A stretch of 50,011 nt of DNA, from contig OMIE01000093.1 of NCBI GenBank assembly GCA_900299025.1, positions 1-50,011 of the forward strand. Direction: 5' to 3'. Shown here in pieces: positions 8,980 through 17,059 of this stretch. A program made the position numbers and the translations under genes. This DNA is from Burkholderiaceae bacterium. Lineage in GTDB: Bacteria; Pseudomonadota; Gammaproteobacteria; Burkholderiales; Burkholderiaceae_E. How positions within the stretch are numbered: position 1 is the stretch's first letter; each line of letters opens with the position of its first letter. A model generated the notes under the pieces. The model did no database searches and had not been told where the DNA came from. It saw only the letters and a program-made list of their open reading frames with translations.

Positions 8980-10416
8980 TCAACGCCCGCGTTTACCAAA
9001 GCCGCCCGAGGGCGGCGGCATCGGCATCGACGAGCCAAAGCCCCCAGGCATACCGCCCTTGCCCATACCTGCAAGTCCGCCAAGGCTGCGCATAAGCTTG
9101 GCCATACCGCCTTTTTGCATTTTTTTCATCATGCCTTGCATTTGGTCGAACTGGGCGAGCATGCGGTTGACTTCTTGCACTTGGACGCCAGCGCCGGCCG
9201 CGATTCGCCGTTTGCGCGAGGCCTTAATCAGGTCGGGTTTGGCTCGCTCTGCAGGCGTCATGGCGTGGATGATGCCCTGGGTGCGCTTTAGTTCTCGCTC
9301 GGCTTTATTCATATCGGCCTTACCCGCGGCTGCTTGCATGGCTGCGGGCAGCTTATCGAGCATGGTCGAGAGCCCACCCATTTTGCGCATTTGCATCAAC
9401 TGGGCAAGATAGTCTTCCAAATCAAAGCGTGCACCCGATTTGAGCTTATCAGCCAGCGCTTTGGCGCTATCTTCATCGATTGCAGCGCGCGCCTGCTCGA
9501 CCAAAGCGACAATATCGCCCATGCCCAACACGCGATTAGACATACGCTCGGCGTCGAAGGCCTGCAAGCCATCGGGCTTTTCGCTTACGCCAACAAACTT
9601 GATCGGTCGTCCGGTGACCGCTTTGACCGATAGGGCGGCGCCCCCGCGCGAGTCGCCATCGAGCTTTGTCAGAATTACGCCCGTTAATTCGAGCGCCTCG
9701 CCGAAGGCTTTAGCGGTGTTGACCGCATCTTGGCCTTGCATGGCGTCGACGACAAAAAGCGTTTCGATCGGTTTGAGTTGTTGATGTAGTCGGCTGATTT
9801 CAGCCATCATCGCTTCGTCGATGCCAAGCCTTCCGGCTGTATCAACAATGAGAACGTCATGAAAATGAGTTCGGGCCCATTGCAAAGCGTTTTGTGCAAT
9901 TTCTTCTGGTTTTTGGCTCGGTAGTGAGGGGAAATAATCAGCGCCTACCTGCTCGCTTACCACGCGCAATTGCTCGATGGCTGCAGGCCTGTAAACGTCA
10001 CAAGAAACCGTCAGGACTTTTTTCTTTTGTTGTTCGGCCAACCACTTGGCGAGTTTGCCTGCGGTGGTTGTTTTGCCTGCGCCTTGCAAGCCCGCAAGCA
10101 AAATCACAGCAGGGGGCTGCGTGGCCAAATTCAATTTGGCGACATCGCCTTTGCCGCCCATCAAGTCAACTAATGCATCGTGCACCACGCCGACAAGGGC
10201 TTGACCTGGTGTGAGACTTGCCATGACTTCCTGGCCCATGGCGCGCTCTTTGACTTTGGCTACAAAGTCGCGCACCACACTCAGTGCGACATCGGCCTCA
10301 AGTAGCGCTAGGCGGATTTCACGCAACATCTCCTGGGTGTTGGATTCGGTGAGTCTGGCCTCACCACGGATCGTCTTTACAACCTTGGCAAGTCGTTGAG
10401 ATAGGTTTTCAAGCAT
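8980..10416 (-). CDS. ffh: Signal recognition particle protein Ffh
   Basis: Ffh binds 4.5S RNA and signal sequences of nascent inner-membrane proteins and targets them to FtsY at the membrane. The 478 residues show the N domain (1-90), the G domain with P-loop GLQGAGKTTTAGKLAKW at about 108, the DTAGRLG motif near 190 and TKLDGDSRGGAA near 250, and the M domain from about 330. The tail is rich in Met and Gly (MQGMMKKMQKGGMAKL), as expected for the signal-peptide groove, and ends in a Gly/Pro/Met-rich segment. The start has no strong ribosome site. It diverges from the CcsA-like gene. Confidence 0.97.
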   Translation of the reverse strand: MLENLSQRLAKVVKTIRGEARLTESNTQEMLREIRLALLEADVALSVVRDFVAKVKERAMGQEVMASLTPGQALVGVVHDALVDLMGGKGDVAKLNLATQPPAVILLAGLQGAGKTTTAGKLAKWLAEQQKKKVLTVSCDVYRPAAIEQLRVVSEQVGADYFPSLPSQKPEEIAQNALQWARTHFHDVLIVDTAGRLGIDEAMMAEISRLHQQLKPIETLFVVDAMQGQDAVNTAKAFGEALELTGVILTKLDGDSRGGAALSVKAVTGRPIKFVGVSEKPDGLQAFDAERMSNRVLGMGDIVALVEQARAAIDEDSAKALADKLKSGARFDLEDYLAQLMQMRKMGGLSTMLDKLPAAMQAAAGKADMNKAERELKRTQGIIHAMTPAERAKPDLIKASRKRRIAAGAGVQVQEVNRMLAQFDQMQGMMKKMQKGGMAKLMRSLGGLAGMGKGGMPGGFGSSMPMPPPSGGFGKRGR

Positions 10417-10513
10417 GCTTTAACGGCGCCTTGCGTATTTGGACCAGTGAAGTGCTCTACACTTTAACGCAGGCCGGCTCCCTGTGCCGATTCGCAAGTT
10501 TGATGGCAAGTTT

Positions 10514-11344
10514 ATGGCGTCCCCACTTTCTTTTTTGCACCATTGGCAAGGCTGGCTCACCATCGCAGCGGCGGTCACTTATTTGCTCGCCACGGTGACA
10601 ATGCGCCGTCGCCATCCCAAAGGCCTTGCGGTGCTCGCAATCGCCCTTGGTATGCATGCCCCAGTGCTTGCAAGCCAGATCATGGCGCTCGAAGGTTTGC
10701 GCTATGGCTTTGCCTCAGCGCTCTCAGCAACCCTTTGGCTCGCGCTTGTGGTCCTTGTTTGGGAGGCTCGTCGGAGTCGACTCGAGGGCGCAGCGACGGT
10801 GGTTGCGCCGCTCGCTGCGATTGCCTTGGTTTTGCCCTGGTTTTTTGTGGGCCATGTCTTTCAGGGAACTGTTTCGGTCTTGTTTGTACCGCATCTGCTG
10901 ATTGGCACCTTGGCCTATGGCGTGTTTTTGCTTGCAGCTACGCTCGCTGTATTCATTCTGATCCAGGCTCGCGTGTTGCAATCGCACAGTGCCCGATTGC
11001 TCGACGACGGTTTGTTTGATCAGTTGCCACCGTTGTTAGCGATGGAGCGCATGCTTTTTCGTTACTTGAGCATCGGGTTTTTCCTTTTGACCATTACCCT
11101 AATCAGTGGGGTGCTGTTTTCTGAAGAGGTCTTCGGTCGCGCGCTAAGGCTTGATCACAAGTCGGTACTTACGCTCTTTTCATGGCTTGTCTACGGCCTG
11201 TTACTGTGGGGCCATCGAAGCCGTGGCTGGCGCGGTGCCGCTGCCGCTCGGGCGACCTTACTTGGGTTTTTTGTTCTCTTGCTCGCTTATGTTGGCAGCC
11301 GCTTTGTGCTCGAAGTGGTTTTGCAACGCAGCCTTGGGGCTTAA
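10514..11344 (+). CDS. CcsA/YpjD-family cytochrome c assembly-like membrane protein
   Basis: Inner-membrane protein with about eight hydrophobic helices, matching the CcsA/CcmC-like core found in YpjD proteins encoded next to ffh in many proteobacteria. Helices are visible at LTIAAAVTYLLATV, LAVLAIALGMHAPVL, the VVAPLAAIALVLPWFFVG stretch, LIGTLAYGVFLLAATLAVF, FFLLTITLISGVLF, and LFSWLVYGLLLWGHR. His residues in HLLIGTLAYG and DHKSVLTLFSWLVYG occupy places used for haem binding in the family. The frame is open from GTG 10484; ATG 10514 is my choice because the extra ten residues are charged and unlike the family. Neither start has a clear ribosome site. The exact role of these ffh-linked members is not well established. 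Confidence 0.82.
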   Translation: MASPLSFLHHWQGWLTIAAAVTYLLATVTMRRRHPKGLAVLAIALGMHAPVLASQIMALEGLRYGFASALSATLWLALVVLVWEARRSRLEGAATVVAPLAAIALVLPWFFVGHVFQGTVSVLFVPHLLIGTLAYGVFLLAATLAVFILIQARVLQSHSARLLDDGLFDQLPPLLAMERMLFRYLSIGFFLLTITLISGVLFSEEVFGRALRLDHKSVLTLFSWLVYGLLLWGHRSRGWRGAAAARATLLGFFVLLLAYVGSRFVLEVVLQRSLGA

Positions 11345-11381
11345 GACCATGATTGTTTGATTGAAGCTCGACGAGTTCGCT

Positions 11382-11672
11382 ATGCGTTGGTTTTTATTCC
11401 TCTTACTAGGTACCCTTGGCTGGTTGCTCTGGAAAGCCTGGTCTCGGACCAAGTACCGCTCAACGCGCGTCAAGCAAGAAGCCGAGAAAGATCTCTCGTT
11501 GCCCGAGCAAGAAGCGCAAACCGGGCAGTCTGCGCGCAAGGGGCAGAACGAGCAGCATGCGCAAACCATGGTGCGCTGCACTCATTGCGGCGCTTGGTCG
11601 CCGCAAAGTATGGCGCTGAGCCAAGGCGGGCAATGGTTTTGCGATGAAAATCATGCAAAAGCCAAATCCTGA
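11382..11672 (+). CDS. PP0621-family small membrane protein with zinc ribbon
   Basis: A 96-residue protein: an N-terminal membrane helix (WFLFLLLGTLGWLLWKA), a charged Glu/Gln-rich linker, and a C-terminal MVRCTHCGAW motif with a later Cys in FCDENH, suggesting a one-site zinc ribbon. This architecture matches the PP0621 family found next to the CcsA-like gene in beta- and gammaproteobacteria. The frame opens at TTG 11361, but ATG 11382, behind ACGAG, gives the expected N-terminus. It lies 37 bp behind the CcsA-like gene and is probably cotranscribed. Function is unknown. Confidence 0.78.
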   Translation: MRWFLFLLLGTLGWLLWKAWSRTKYRSTRVKQEAEKDLSLPEQEAQTGQSARKGQNEQHAQTMVRCTHCGAWSPQSMALSQGGQWFCDENHAKAKS

Positions 11673-11843
11673 GGGCTCAGTGTCGGCGCGGTAGCGGCAG
11701 GCGTGGATACAGCGGGGGTTTTGCCTTGCATCGTCGCATCGCGTCGGATTGAAGGCGGCGCTAAGCCCGATTGACGGGCCTCGGGGCGCAAGTTGGCCGG
11801 CCGAATTCGACCGCCGGCCGGTGCTTGCTGTTCGTGGCGAGGA

Positions 11844-11859
11844 ATACTAGAATTTGTGC
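11844..11859. promoter_or_regulatory. NrdR box-like site 1
   Basis: ATACTAGAATTTGTGC matches the NrdR box consensus (ACAC-T/A-ATATAT-T/A-GTGT) at about 11 of 16 positions, including the outer A-C-T-A and T-T-G-T-G blocks. Its centre is 31 bp, about three helical turns, from site 2, which is the spacing known for paired NrdR boxes. Confidence 0.55.
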
Positions 11860-11874
11860 CTAGAAAGCATTTCA

Positions 11875-11890
11875 CCACTACATCTAGTGG
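11875..11890. promoter_or_regulatory. NrdR box-like site 2
   Basis: CCACTACATCTAGTGG is the core of a perfect inverted repeat with 7-bp arms, ACCACTA (11874-11880) and TAGTGGT (11885-11891). It fits the symmetric NrdR box pattern. NrdR is the ATP/dATP-sensing repressor of ribonucleotide reductase operons, and this site lies 83 bp before the nrdA start. Confidence 0.65.
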
Positions 11891-11973
11891 TCTTACACCG
11901 TATTCAACCAACCTATCGTGCAAGATAGGCCCACTCAAGTACTGGCCATTTAGGCATCCCCCGGAGGAAAACC

Positions 11974-14910
11974 ATGCAGCAAAGCCCCCATTCCCAAAGC
12001 AATCCCACAGCGGGCCCGCGTTCCGGCGTCATGATGGGAGACTCTGGAGCACCTGGGGCCCTCGCTATTCAATCGGCCTTAAATGATTTCAAACTGATCC
12101 GCCGCAATGGCTCGGTGGTTGCCTTTGAACCGGTGAAGATTTCCGTAGCCATGACCAAGGCTTTTTTGGCCATCAACGGAGGCCAGGGAGCGGCATCGGC
12201 AAGAATTAGGGAACTCGTAGAGGACCTCACCCAAAATGTGGTGCAAGCGCTCACGCGTGGTAAGCCTGGCGGCGGTACCTTCCATATCGAAGATGTGCAA
12301 GACCATGTAGAGCTTGCCTTAATGCGCTCGGGTGAGCACGAAGTGGCCAGGGCTTATGTGCTCTATCGCGAACGTCGTTCGCAGGAGCGCGCCGCCAAAG
12401 GCCAAAGCAGTCATGCGCCAGCATCTAGCCTGCATGTGACCGATGCGGGCCACAGCATGCCGCTCGATATGGACGACTTAAGCGCTGTTATTGCCTCGGC
12501 TTGTGAAGGTTTACATGAGGTGGTGAGCGTTGAGGCGGTCTTGCAAGAGACGGTCAAAAATCTCTACGACGGCGTACCGCTTGATGAAGTCTATAAGTCA
12601 GCCATTCTCTCGGCACGCTCGCTGATTGAGAAGGATCCCGCCTATAGTCAGGTGACAGCCCGGCTTTTGCTGCATACGGTGCGCAAAGAGGTCCTCGGAG
12701 AGGTCGTCAGCCAGCAACAAATGCACCAGCGCTACGCGCATTACTTCCCACAATTCATCAAGCGTGGCATCGAAGCGGGCTTGCTCAACGAAGAATTGCG
12801 ACGCTTTGATCTGGCCAAACTTGGGGCTGCTCTTAGTGCAGAGCGTGACCAACAGTTTAGTTATCTGGGTTTGCAAACGCTTTATGATCGATATTTTTTG
12901 CATATCGATGAGCAGCGTATTGAGTTGCCTCAAGCCTTTTTCATGCGTGTTGCGATGGGGCTTGCCCTCAATGAAATCGACCGCGAAGCCAAAGCGATCA
13001 CCTTCTACGAGTTGTTATCGAGCTTTGATTTCATGAGCAGCACACCAACGCTGTTCAATTCGGGAACGCAACGCTCGCAGCTTTCCTCTTGCTACCTCAC
13101 GACAGTGAGCGACGATCTCGACGGTATTTACGAGGCGATCAAAGAAAACGCTTTGCTCGCGAAATACGCGGGCGGGCTTGGCAATGATTGGACGCCGGTT
13201 CGTGCCCTTGGAAGTCATATCAAAGGAACCAACGGAAAGAGTCAGGGGGTTGTGCCCTTTTTGAAGGTGGTCAACGACACGGCTGTTGCCGTGAACCAAG
13301 GCGGCAAGCGTAAAGGTGCGGTGTGCGCGTATTTAGAGACCTGGCATCTCGATATCGAAGAGTTTTTGGAATTGCGCAAGAACACCGGCGATGATCGCCG
13401 TCGCACCCACGATATGAACACAGCTAACTGGATTCCGGACCTGTTCATGAAACGGGTGATGGAAAATGCGAGTTGGACCTTGTTTTCGCCCGCCGACTGC
13501 GTTGACTTACATGAGAAAGTTGGCAAGGCCTTCGAGCAGGCCTACACGGAATATGAGGCAAAGGCTGCTCGCGGCGAACTCAAGCTCTTTAAGACGGTGC
13601 AGGCGGTTCAGTTGTGGCGAAAAATGCTCTCTATGTTGTTTGAGACCGGTCATCCTTGGATCACCTTTAAAGATCCTTGCAATGTGCGATCGCCCCAACA
13701 ACATGTTGGTGTCGTACACAGCTCTAATTTATGTACCGAAATTACGCTCAACACCAACGATCACGAGATCGCGGTGTGTAATCTTGGTTCGGTGAACCTG
13801 GTCGCCCATATGCGCGAGGTTCGTGAAGAGTCGGGAAGCCGCTGGGAGCTTGATCACGAGAAACTGCGCAACACCATCAACACAGCCATGCGTATGCTCG
13901 ATAACGTGGTTGATATTAATTATTACGCTGTCGGCAAAGCAAGGCACTCAAACCTGCGGCATCGCCCTGTCGGTCTCGGTATCATGGGTTTCCAGGACTG
14001 CTTGCATTTGATGCGTGTGCCTTATGCGAGCCAAGAGGCAGTGGCTTTTGCTGATCAATCAACCGAAGCAGTCTGTTATTACGCCTACTGGGCATCGACC
14101 GAGCTGGCCAACGAACGCGGCGCTTATTCAAGCTTTAAGGGATCCTTATGGGATCGCGGCATTTTGCCCCACGACAGCCTTGATCTTTTGGCGCAAGAGC
14201 GCGGCGACTACCTTGAGGTCGACCGCAGTCAAAGCATGGATTGGACAGCTTTGCGTCAACGTATCGCACGTTACGGTATGCGCAATTCAAATTGCGTAGC
14301 AATCGCCCCCACTGCGACGATTTCAAACATCATTGGCGTCAGCGCATGTATTGAGCCGACCTTCCAAAATCTTTACGTCAAATCAAACCTCTCAGGTGAA
14401 TTTACTGTCGTCAATGACTACCTTGTCCGTGATCTCAAGAGGCTTGGACTATGGGATGAGGTGATGATTTCCGATCTGAAGTTCTTTGATGGCTCACTTG
14501 CAAGAATCGATCGCATTCCGGCATCGCTTCGGGAAATTTATGCCACAGCCTTTGAGATTGATCCGAGCTGGCTGGTCGAGGCGGCTTCAAGGCGCCAAAA
14601 ATGGATCGACCAAGCGCAATCGCTCAATATTTATATGGCCGGCGCATCGGGCAAGCGTTTGCATGACACCTATACCCTGGCGTGGTTGCGTGGACTCAAG
14701 ACCACTTATTACTTGCGTACCCTTGGGGCAACGAGTGCAGAAAAGTCGACCACCGATCGACTCGGCCAACTTAATGCCGTATCGGCCGACGGTGCTGGTA
14801 TGCAAGCGGGATTTAGCTATGCCGCGAGTGCTTCGACAAGTCCTGCGGTATCAAGCGATAGTCCTAAATTTTGCGCAATTGATGATCCCGAGTGCGAAGC
14901 CTGCCAGTAA
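11974..14910 (+). CDS. nrdA: Class Ia ribonucleoside-diphosphate reductase, alpha subunit
   Basis: NrdA reduces ribonucleoside diphosphates to deoxy forms together with the radical-generating NrdB. The 978-residue protein is longer than E. coli NrdA (761), as in other Burkholderiales. It starts with an ATP-cone domain (about 40-140, from IRRNGSVVAFEPVKI) and has a second cone-like region around 170-250. The catalytic barrel carries NSGTQRSQLSSCYL (Cys at about 373), SSNLCTEITLNT (Cys at about 586), the dinucleotide-site region MRMLDNVVDINYY, and PTATISNIIGVSACIEPTF. The C-terminal tail ends with the thioredoxin/glutaredoxin-accessible Cys motif PECEACQ. Start ATG 11974 has a strong GGAGG. The paired NrdR boxes suggest repression when dATP is high. 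nrdB follows after 182 bp. Confidence 0.97.
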   Translation: MQQSPHSQSNPTAGPRSGVMMGDSGAPGALAIQSALNDFKLIRRNGSVVAFEPVKISVAMTKAFLAINGGQGAASARIRELVEDLTQNVVQALTRGKPGGGTFHIEDVQDHVELALMRSGEHEVARAYVLYRERRSQERAAKGQSSHAPASSLHVTDAGHSMPLDMDDLSAVIASACEGLHEVVSVEAVLQETVKNLYDGVPLDEVYKSAILSARSLIEKDPAYSQVTARLLLHTVRKEVLGEVVSQQQMHQRYAHYFPQFIKRGIEAGLLNEELRRFDLAKLGAALSAERDQQFSYLGLQTLYDRYFLHIDEQRIELPQAFFMRVAMGLALNEIDREAKAITFYELLSSFDFMSSTPTLFNSGTQRSQLSSCYLTTVSDDLDGIYEAIKENALLAKYAGGLGNDWTPVRALGSHIKGTNGKSQGVVPFLKVVNDTAVAVNQGGKRKGAVCAYLETWHLDIEEFLELRKNTGDDRRRTHDMNTANWIPDLFMKRVMENASWTLFSPADCVDLHEKVGKAFEQAYTEYEAKAARGELKLFKTVQAVQLWRKMLSMLFETGHPWITFKDPCNVRSPQQHVGVVHSSNLCTEITLNTNDHEIAVCNLGSVNLVAHMREVREESGSRWELDHEKLRNTINTAMRMLDNVVDINYYAVGKARHSNLRHRPVGLGIMGFQDCLHLMRVPYASQEAVAFADQSTEAVCYYAYWASTELANERGAYSSFKGSLWDRGILPHDSLDLLAQERGDYLEVDRSQSMDWTALRQRIARYGMRNSNCVAIAPTATISNIIGVSACIEPTFQNLYVKSNLSGEFTVVNDYLVRDLKRLGLWDEVMISDLKFFDGSLARIDRIPASLREIYATAFEIDPSWLVEAASRRQKWIDQAQSLNIYMAGASGKRLHDTYTLAWLRGLKTTYYLRTLGATSAEKSTTDRLGQLNAVSADGAGMQAGFSYAASASTSPAVSSDSPKFCAIDDPECEACQ

Positions 14911-15092
14911 TGTGAAAGAAAATCATACCGATCTATTTAAAAGATCTGTTTTGTTTGTTGTAAAGCGTTCACTTTTTGTTGCAGTGCTTTTGTTCAACGA
15001 CTATGATCGGCATGCTTTATTTCAATCCTGCCAGGTAGTCGATTGATTCAAAACGCTGTGTACGTATTGATTGAGTAAAGCGAGAGAAAGCC

Positions 15093-16238
15093 ATGTTGTC
15101 TTGGGACGAACCACAAACCCTCATTCGAAAACCGCAAGGCCTGCCGAGCTTTAAGCCGGCGCAGGCCCCACTTATCGATTCGATGCCGCTTGAATCGTCG
15201 AGCGCATCGGCGATGAGTGATCGGCGGGTCAAAGTTGAAGATAAGCGCATCATCAATGGTGCGTCCGATGTCAATCAACTCGTTCCCTTTAAGTACAAGT
15301 GGGCCTGGGAAAAGTATCTTGCAACCTGTGCCAATCATTGGATGCCGCAAGAAATTAATATGAGCCGCGATATCGCGCTTTGGAAGTCGCCTCAGGGTCT
15401 GACCGAGGATGAGCGACGACTCATTAAGCGTAATTTGGGTTTTTTTGTGACGGCTGATTCCTTAGCAGCCAACAATATCGTATTGGGTACTTACCGGCAC
15501 ATCACCGCGCCTGAATGCCGGCAGTTTTTATTGAGACAGGCCTTTGAAGAGGCGATTCACACGCACGCGTATCAATACATCGTGGAGTCGCTGGGATTAG
15601 ATGAAGGCGAAATTTTTAACGCCTACCACGAAGTAAAGTCGATTCGGGATAAGGATGAATTTCTGATTCCTTTTATCGACACCTTAACTGATCCAAATTT
15701 TAAAACAGGCACGCTCCAAGCCGACCAGGATTTGCTGAAGTCGATGATTGTGTTTTCCTGTTTGATGGAAGGCCTCTTCTTCTACGTCGGCTTTGTGCAA
15801 ATACTCGCCCTTGGCCGTCAAAACAAGATGACTGGCGCTGCTGAGCAGTACCAATACATTCTTCGTGACGAATCGATGCATTGCAATTTCGGGATCGATT
15901 TGGTCAACACCATCAAGCTTGAGAATCCTCAGCTTTGGACGGCGAGCTTTCGCGAAGAGATTAAGGCTTTGTTCTTGCGTGCTGTTGATTTGGAGTATGC
16001 CTACGCAGAAGACACCATGCCAAGAGGTGTGCTTGGTCTGAATGCTTCGATGTTTAAAGGCTATTTAAGGTTTATTGCTAATCGTCGTGCGCAGCAAATC
16101 GGGCTCGATGCTCTCTTTCCCCAAGAGGAAAATCCTTTCCCTTGGATGAGCGAGATGATCGACTTGAAAAAGGAAAGAAATTTTTTCGAAACCCGTGTCA
16201 TCGAATACCAGACCGGAGGTGCCCTGAGTTGGGACTAA
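15093..16238 (+). CDS. nrdB: Class Ia ribonucleoside-diphosphate reductase, beta subunit
   Basis: NrdB houses the diiron-tyrosyl radical cofactor that starts catalysis in NrdA. In 381 residues, the helix [10 protein letters not shown] gives metal ligands Glu153 and His156 and the radical Tyr160, spaced exactly as in E. coli (E115-H118-Y122). The second ligand set is in [10 protein letters not shown] (about residue 266). The C-terminus, with an ending like GGALSWD, supplies the NrdA-docking tail. ATG 15093 follows GAGAG by 6 bases. The gap after nrdA holds an A/T-rich stretch with a weak GATCT/AGATC repeat but no clear terminator, so cotranscription is likely. Confidence 0.97.
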   Translation: MLSWDEPQTLIRKPQGLPSFKPAQAPLIDSMPLESSSASAMSDRRVKVEDKRIINGASDVNQLVPFKYKWAWEKYLATCANHWMPQEINMSRDIALWKSPQGLTEDERRLIKRNLGFFVTADSLAANNIVLGTYRHITAPECRQFLLRQAFEEAIHTHAYQYIVESLGLDEGEIFNAYHEVKSIRDKDEFLIPFIDTLTDPNFKTGTLQADQDLLKSMIVFSCLMEGLFFYVGFVQILALGRQNKMTGAAEQYQYILRDESMHCNFGIDLVNTIKLENPQLWTASFREEIKALFLRAVDLEYAYAEDTMPRGVLGLNASMFKGYLRFIANRRAQQIGLDALFPQEENPFPWMSEMIDLKKERNFFETRVIEYQTGGALSWD

Positions 16239-16270
16239 GCGCCATGGTCAAGGCGATGCACAGGGTTTTA

Positions 16271-16304
16271 GGCTGCTCGGGAGTCACTATTTCTCTGAGC
16301 AGCC
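16271..16304 (+). other. Stem-loop after nrdB
   Basis: GGCTGCTC (16271-16278) pairs perfectly with GAGCAGCC (16297-16304); an inner GAG/CTC pair can extend the stem. No U tract follows, so a simple Rho-independent terminator is unlikely. It starts 32 bp after the nrdB stop. Confidence 0.5.
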
Positions 16305-16316
16305 AGTGGCATTCGT

Positions 16317-16345
16317 CGGTGCGACCCACTAAGAGGTTTGCACCG
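16317..16345 (+). other. Second stem-loop between nrdB and the histone H1-like gene
   Basis: CGGTGC (16317-16322) pairs with GCACCG (16340-16345) around a 17-base loop, only 12 bases after the preceding hairpin. Both lie in the 208-bp gap before the H1-like gene and could be part of its leader or a structured 3' end of the nrd transcript. Confidence 0.35.
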
Positions 16346-16446
16346 GTGAATAGTCTTGTGACGCAGGGTGAGCAGGCGCCTAAGTCTGTTTCAGCTTTTT
16401 GATCGAGACTTTCATCGTCGTGATCTCATGAAAAAGGAGTTCCACC

Positions 16447-16962
16447 ATGGCAACTGCCAAGAAGCCTGCCGCAAAGACTGCGGCAAAGAAAGCCGCTGCA
16501 AAGGCTGCAAAGCCAGAGGCAAAGGCCGAAAAGTCGACCACTAAAAAGGCCGCAGCAAAATCCACACCGGTGAAGAAGACTACAGAAGCTGCGGGCAAGA
16601 AAGCAGCGCCAAAGGCTGCTGCTCCTGCTGATAAAGCAGCTAAGAAGCCCGCCGCTTCGAAGGCCGCTAAGCCCGGAAAGCCCGCAGCGAAAAAAGCAGC
16701 CATTAAGCCCGCCGCCGCTGCCAAAGCGGCAGCGAAGTCAACTAAAGCTGCAGCAAAGGCAACGAAGGCCGCAGCAAAGCCGAGCAAAGCAGCTGCTAAA
16801 AAGGCAGTCGCCAAGCCAGCAGTGAAAGAGGCAATCGCAAAGCCTGCGGCAAAAAAAGCAGTAAAGGCCATGAAGACCGCTGCCAAGGCAAAGGCGCCTG
16901 CAAAAGCAGCAGCGAAAAAGGCAGCCCCGGCATGGCCCTTCCCGACGGGTGATAAGCCTTAG
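16447..16962 (+). CDS. Histone H1-like Ala/Lys-rich DNA-binding protein
   Basis: A 171-residue protein composed almost wholly of Ala, Lys, Pro and Thr in irregular repeats such as AAKKA, KPAAKKA and KAAAK. It resembles the C-terminal domain of eukaryotic histone H1 and bacterial homologues such as BpH1 of Bordetella, which bind DNA non-specifically and compact the nucleoid. It has no globular domain. The tail ends with a hydrophobic AWPFPTGDKP motif that I recall in betaproteobacterial members. ATG 16447 follows AAAAAGGAG, an excellent ribosome site, suggesting high expression. Low-complexity repeats make length variation between strains likely. Polyhydroxyalkanoate-granule phasins (PhaF type) share such tails but carry an N-terminal phasin domain that is absent here. 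Confidence 0.88.
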   Translation: MATAKKPAAKTAAKKAAAKAAKPEAKAEKSTTKKAAAKSTPVKKTTEAAGKKAAPKAAAPADKAAKKPAASKAAKPGKPAAKKAAIKPAAAAKAAAKSTKAAAKATKAAAKPSKAAAKKAVAKPAVKEAIAKPAAKKAVKAMKTAAKAKAPAKAAAKKAAPAWPFPTGDKP

Positions 16963-16977
16963 GGTTGGCAAGAAAAG

Positions 16978-17003
16978 GGCCGCGAACCTGAGGGGTTGCG
17001 GCC
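16978..17003. terminator. Bidirectional terminator hairpin
   Basis: GGCCGC (16978-16983) pairs with GCGGCC (16998-17003), extended by AACC/GGTT with one bulged G. It lies between the convergent H1-like and kinase genes. Read on the minus strand, the stem is followed by CTTTTCTT, a usable U tract for terminating the kinase transcript. On the plus strand the tail is poorer (TTGCTTG). Confidence 0.7.
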
Positions 17004-17059
17004 TTGCTTGAATTCAAATCCTTGGGTTTTCTTGCTTACTTTGATTGACGTGGCAGTGC

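Larger units (their letters stand above)
11673..11973 (+). promoter_or_regulatory. nrdA upstream region (301 bp without a gene)
   Basis: This gap carries the nrdA control region. It holds a stem-loop GGCCGGC (11795-11801) / GCCGGCC (11813-11819) without a T tract, two NrdR-box-like sites (listed separately), and a 6-bp hairpin CCTATC (11912-11917) / GATAGG (11924-11929) that would lie in the nrdA leader. A strong Shine-Dalgarno GGAGG precedes ATG 11974. I cannot pick a convincing -35/-10 pair. A minus-strand open frame here (11651-11938) looks spurious. Confidence 0.5.

Noticed and set aside
11651-11938. Minus-strand open frame of 95 residues upstream of nrdA
   Set aside because: It overlaps the end of the zinc-ribbon gene and the NrdR-like boxes, has no ribosome site and no recognisable motif.
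14486-15046. Plus-strand 186-residue frame overlapping the end of nrdA and the gap
   Set aside because: Most of it is out of frame with nrdA; the part in the gap has no start signal or motif, and the nrdA tail is complete in its own frame.
16380-16886. Minus-strand 168-residue Ala/Phe-rich frame that looks like a membrane protein
   Set aside because: It is the reverse complement of the Ala/Lys-rich histone H1-like gene; its hydrophobic look follows from antisense AAG/GCC codons.
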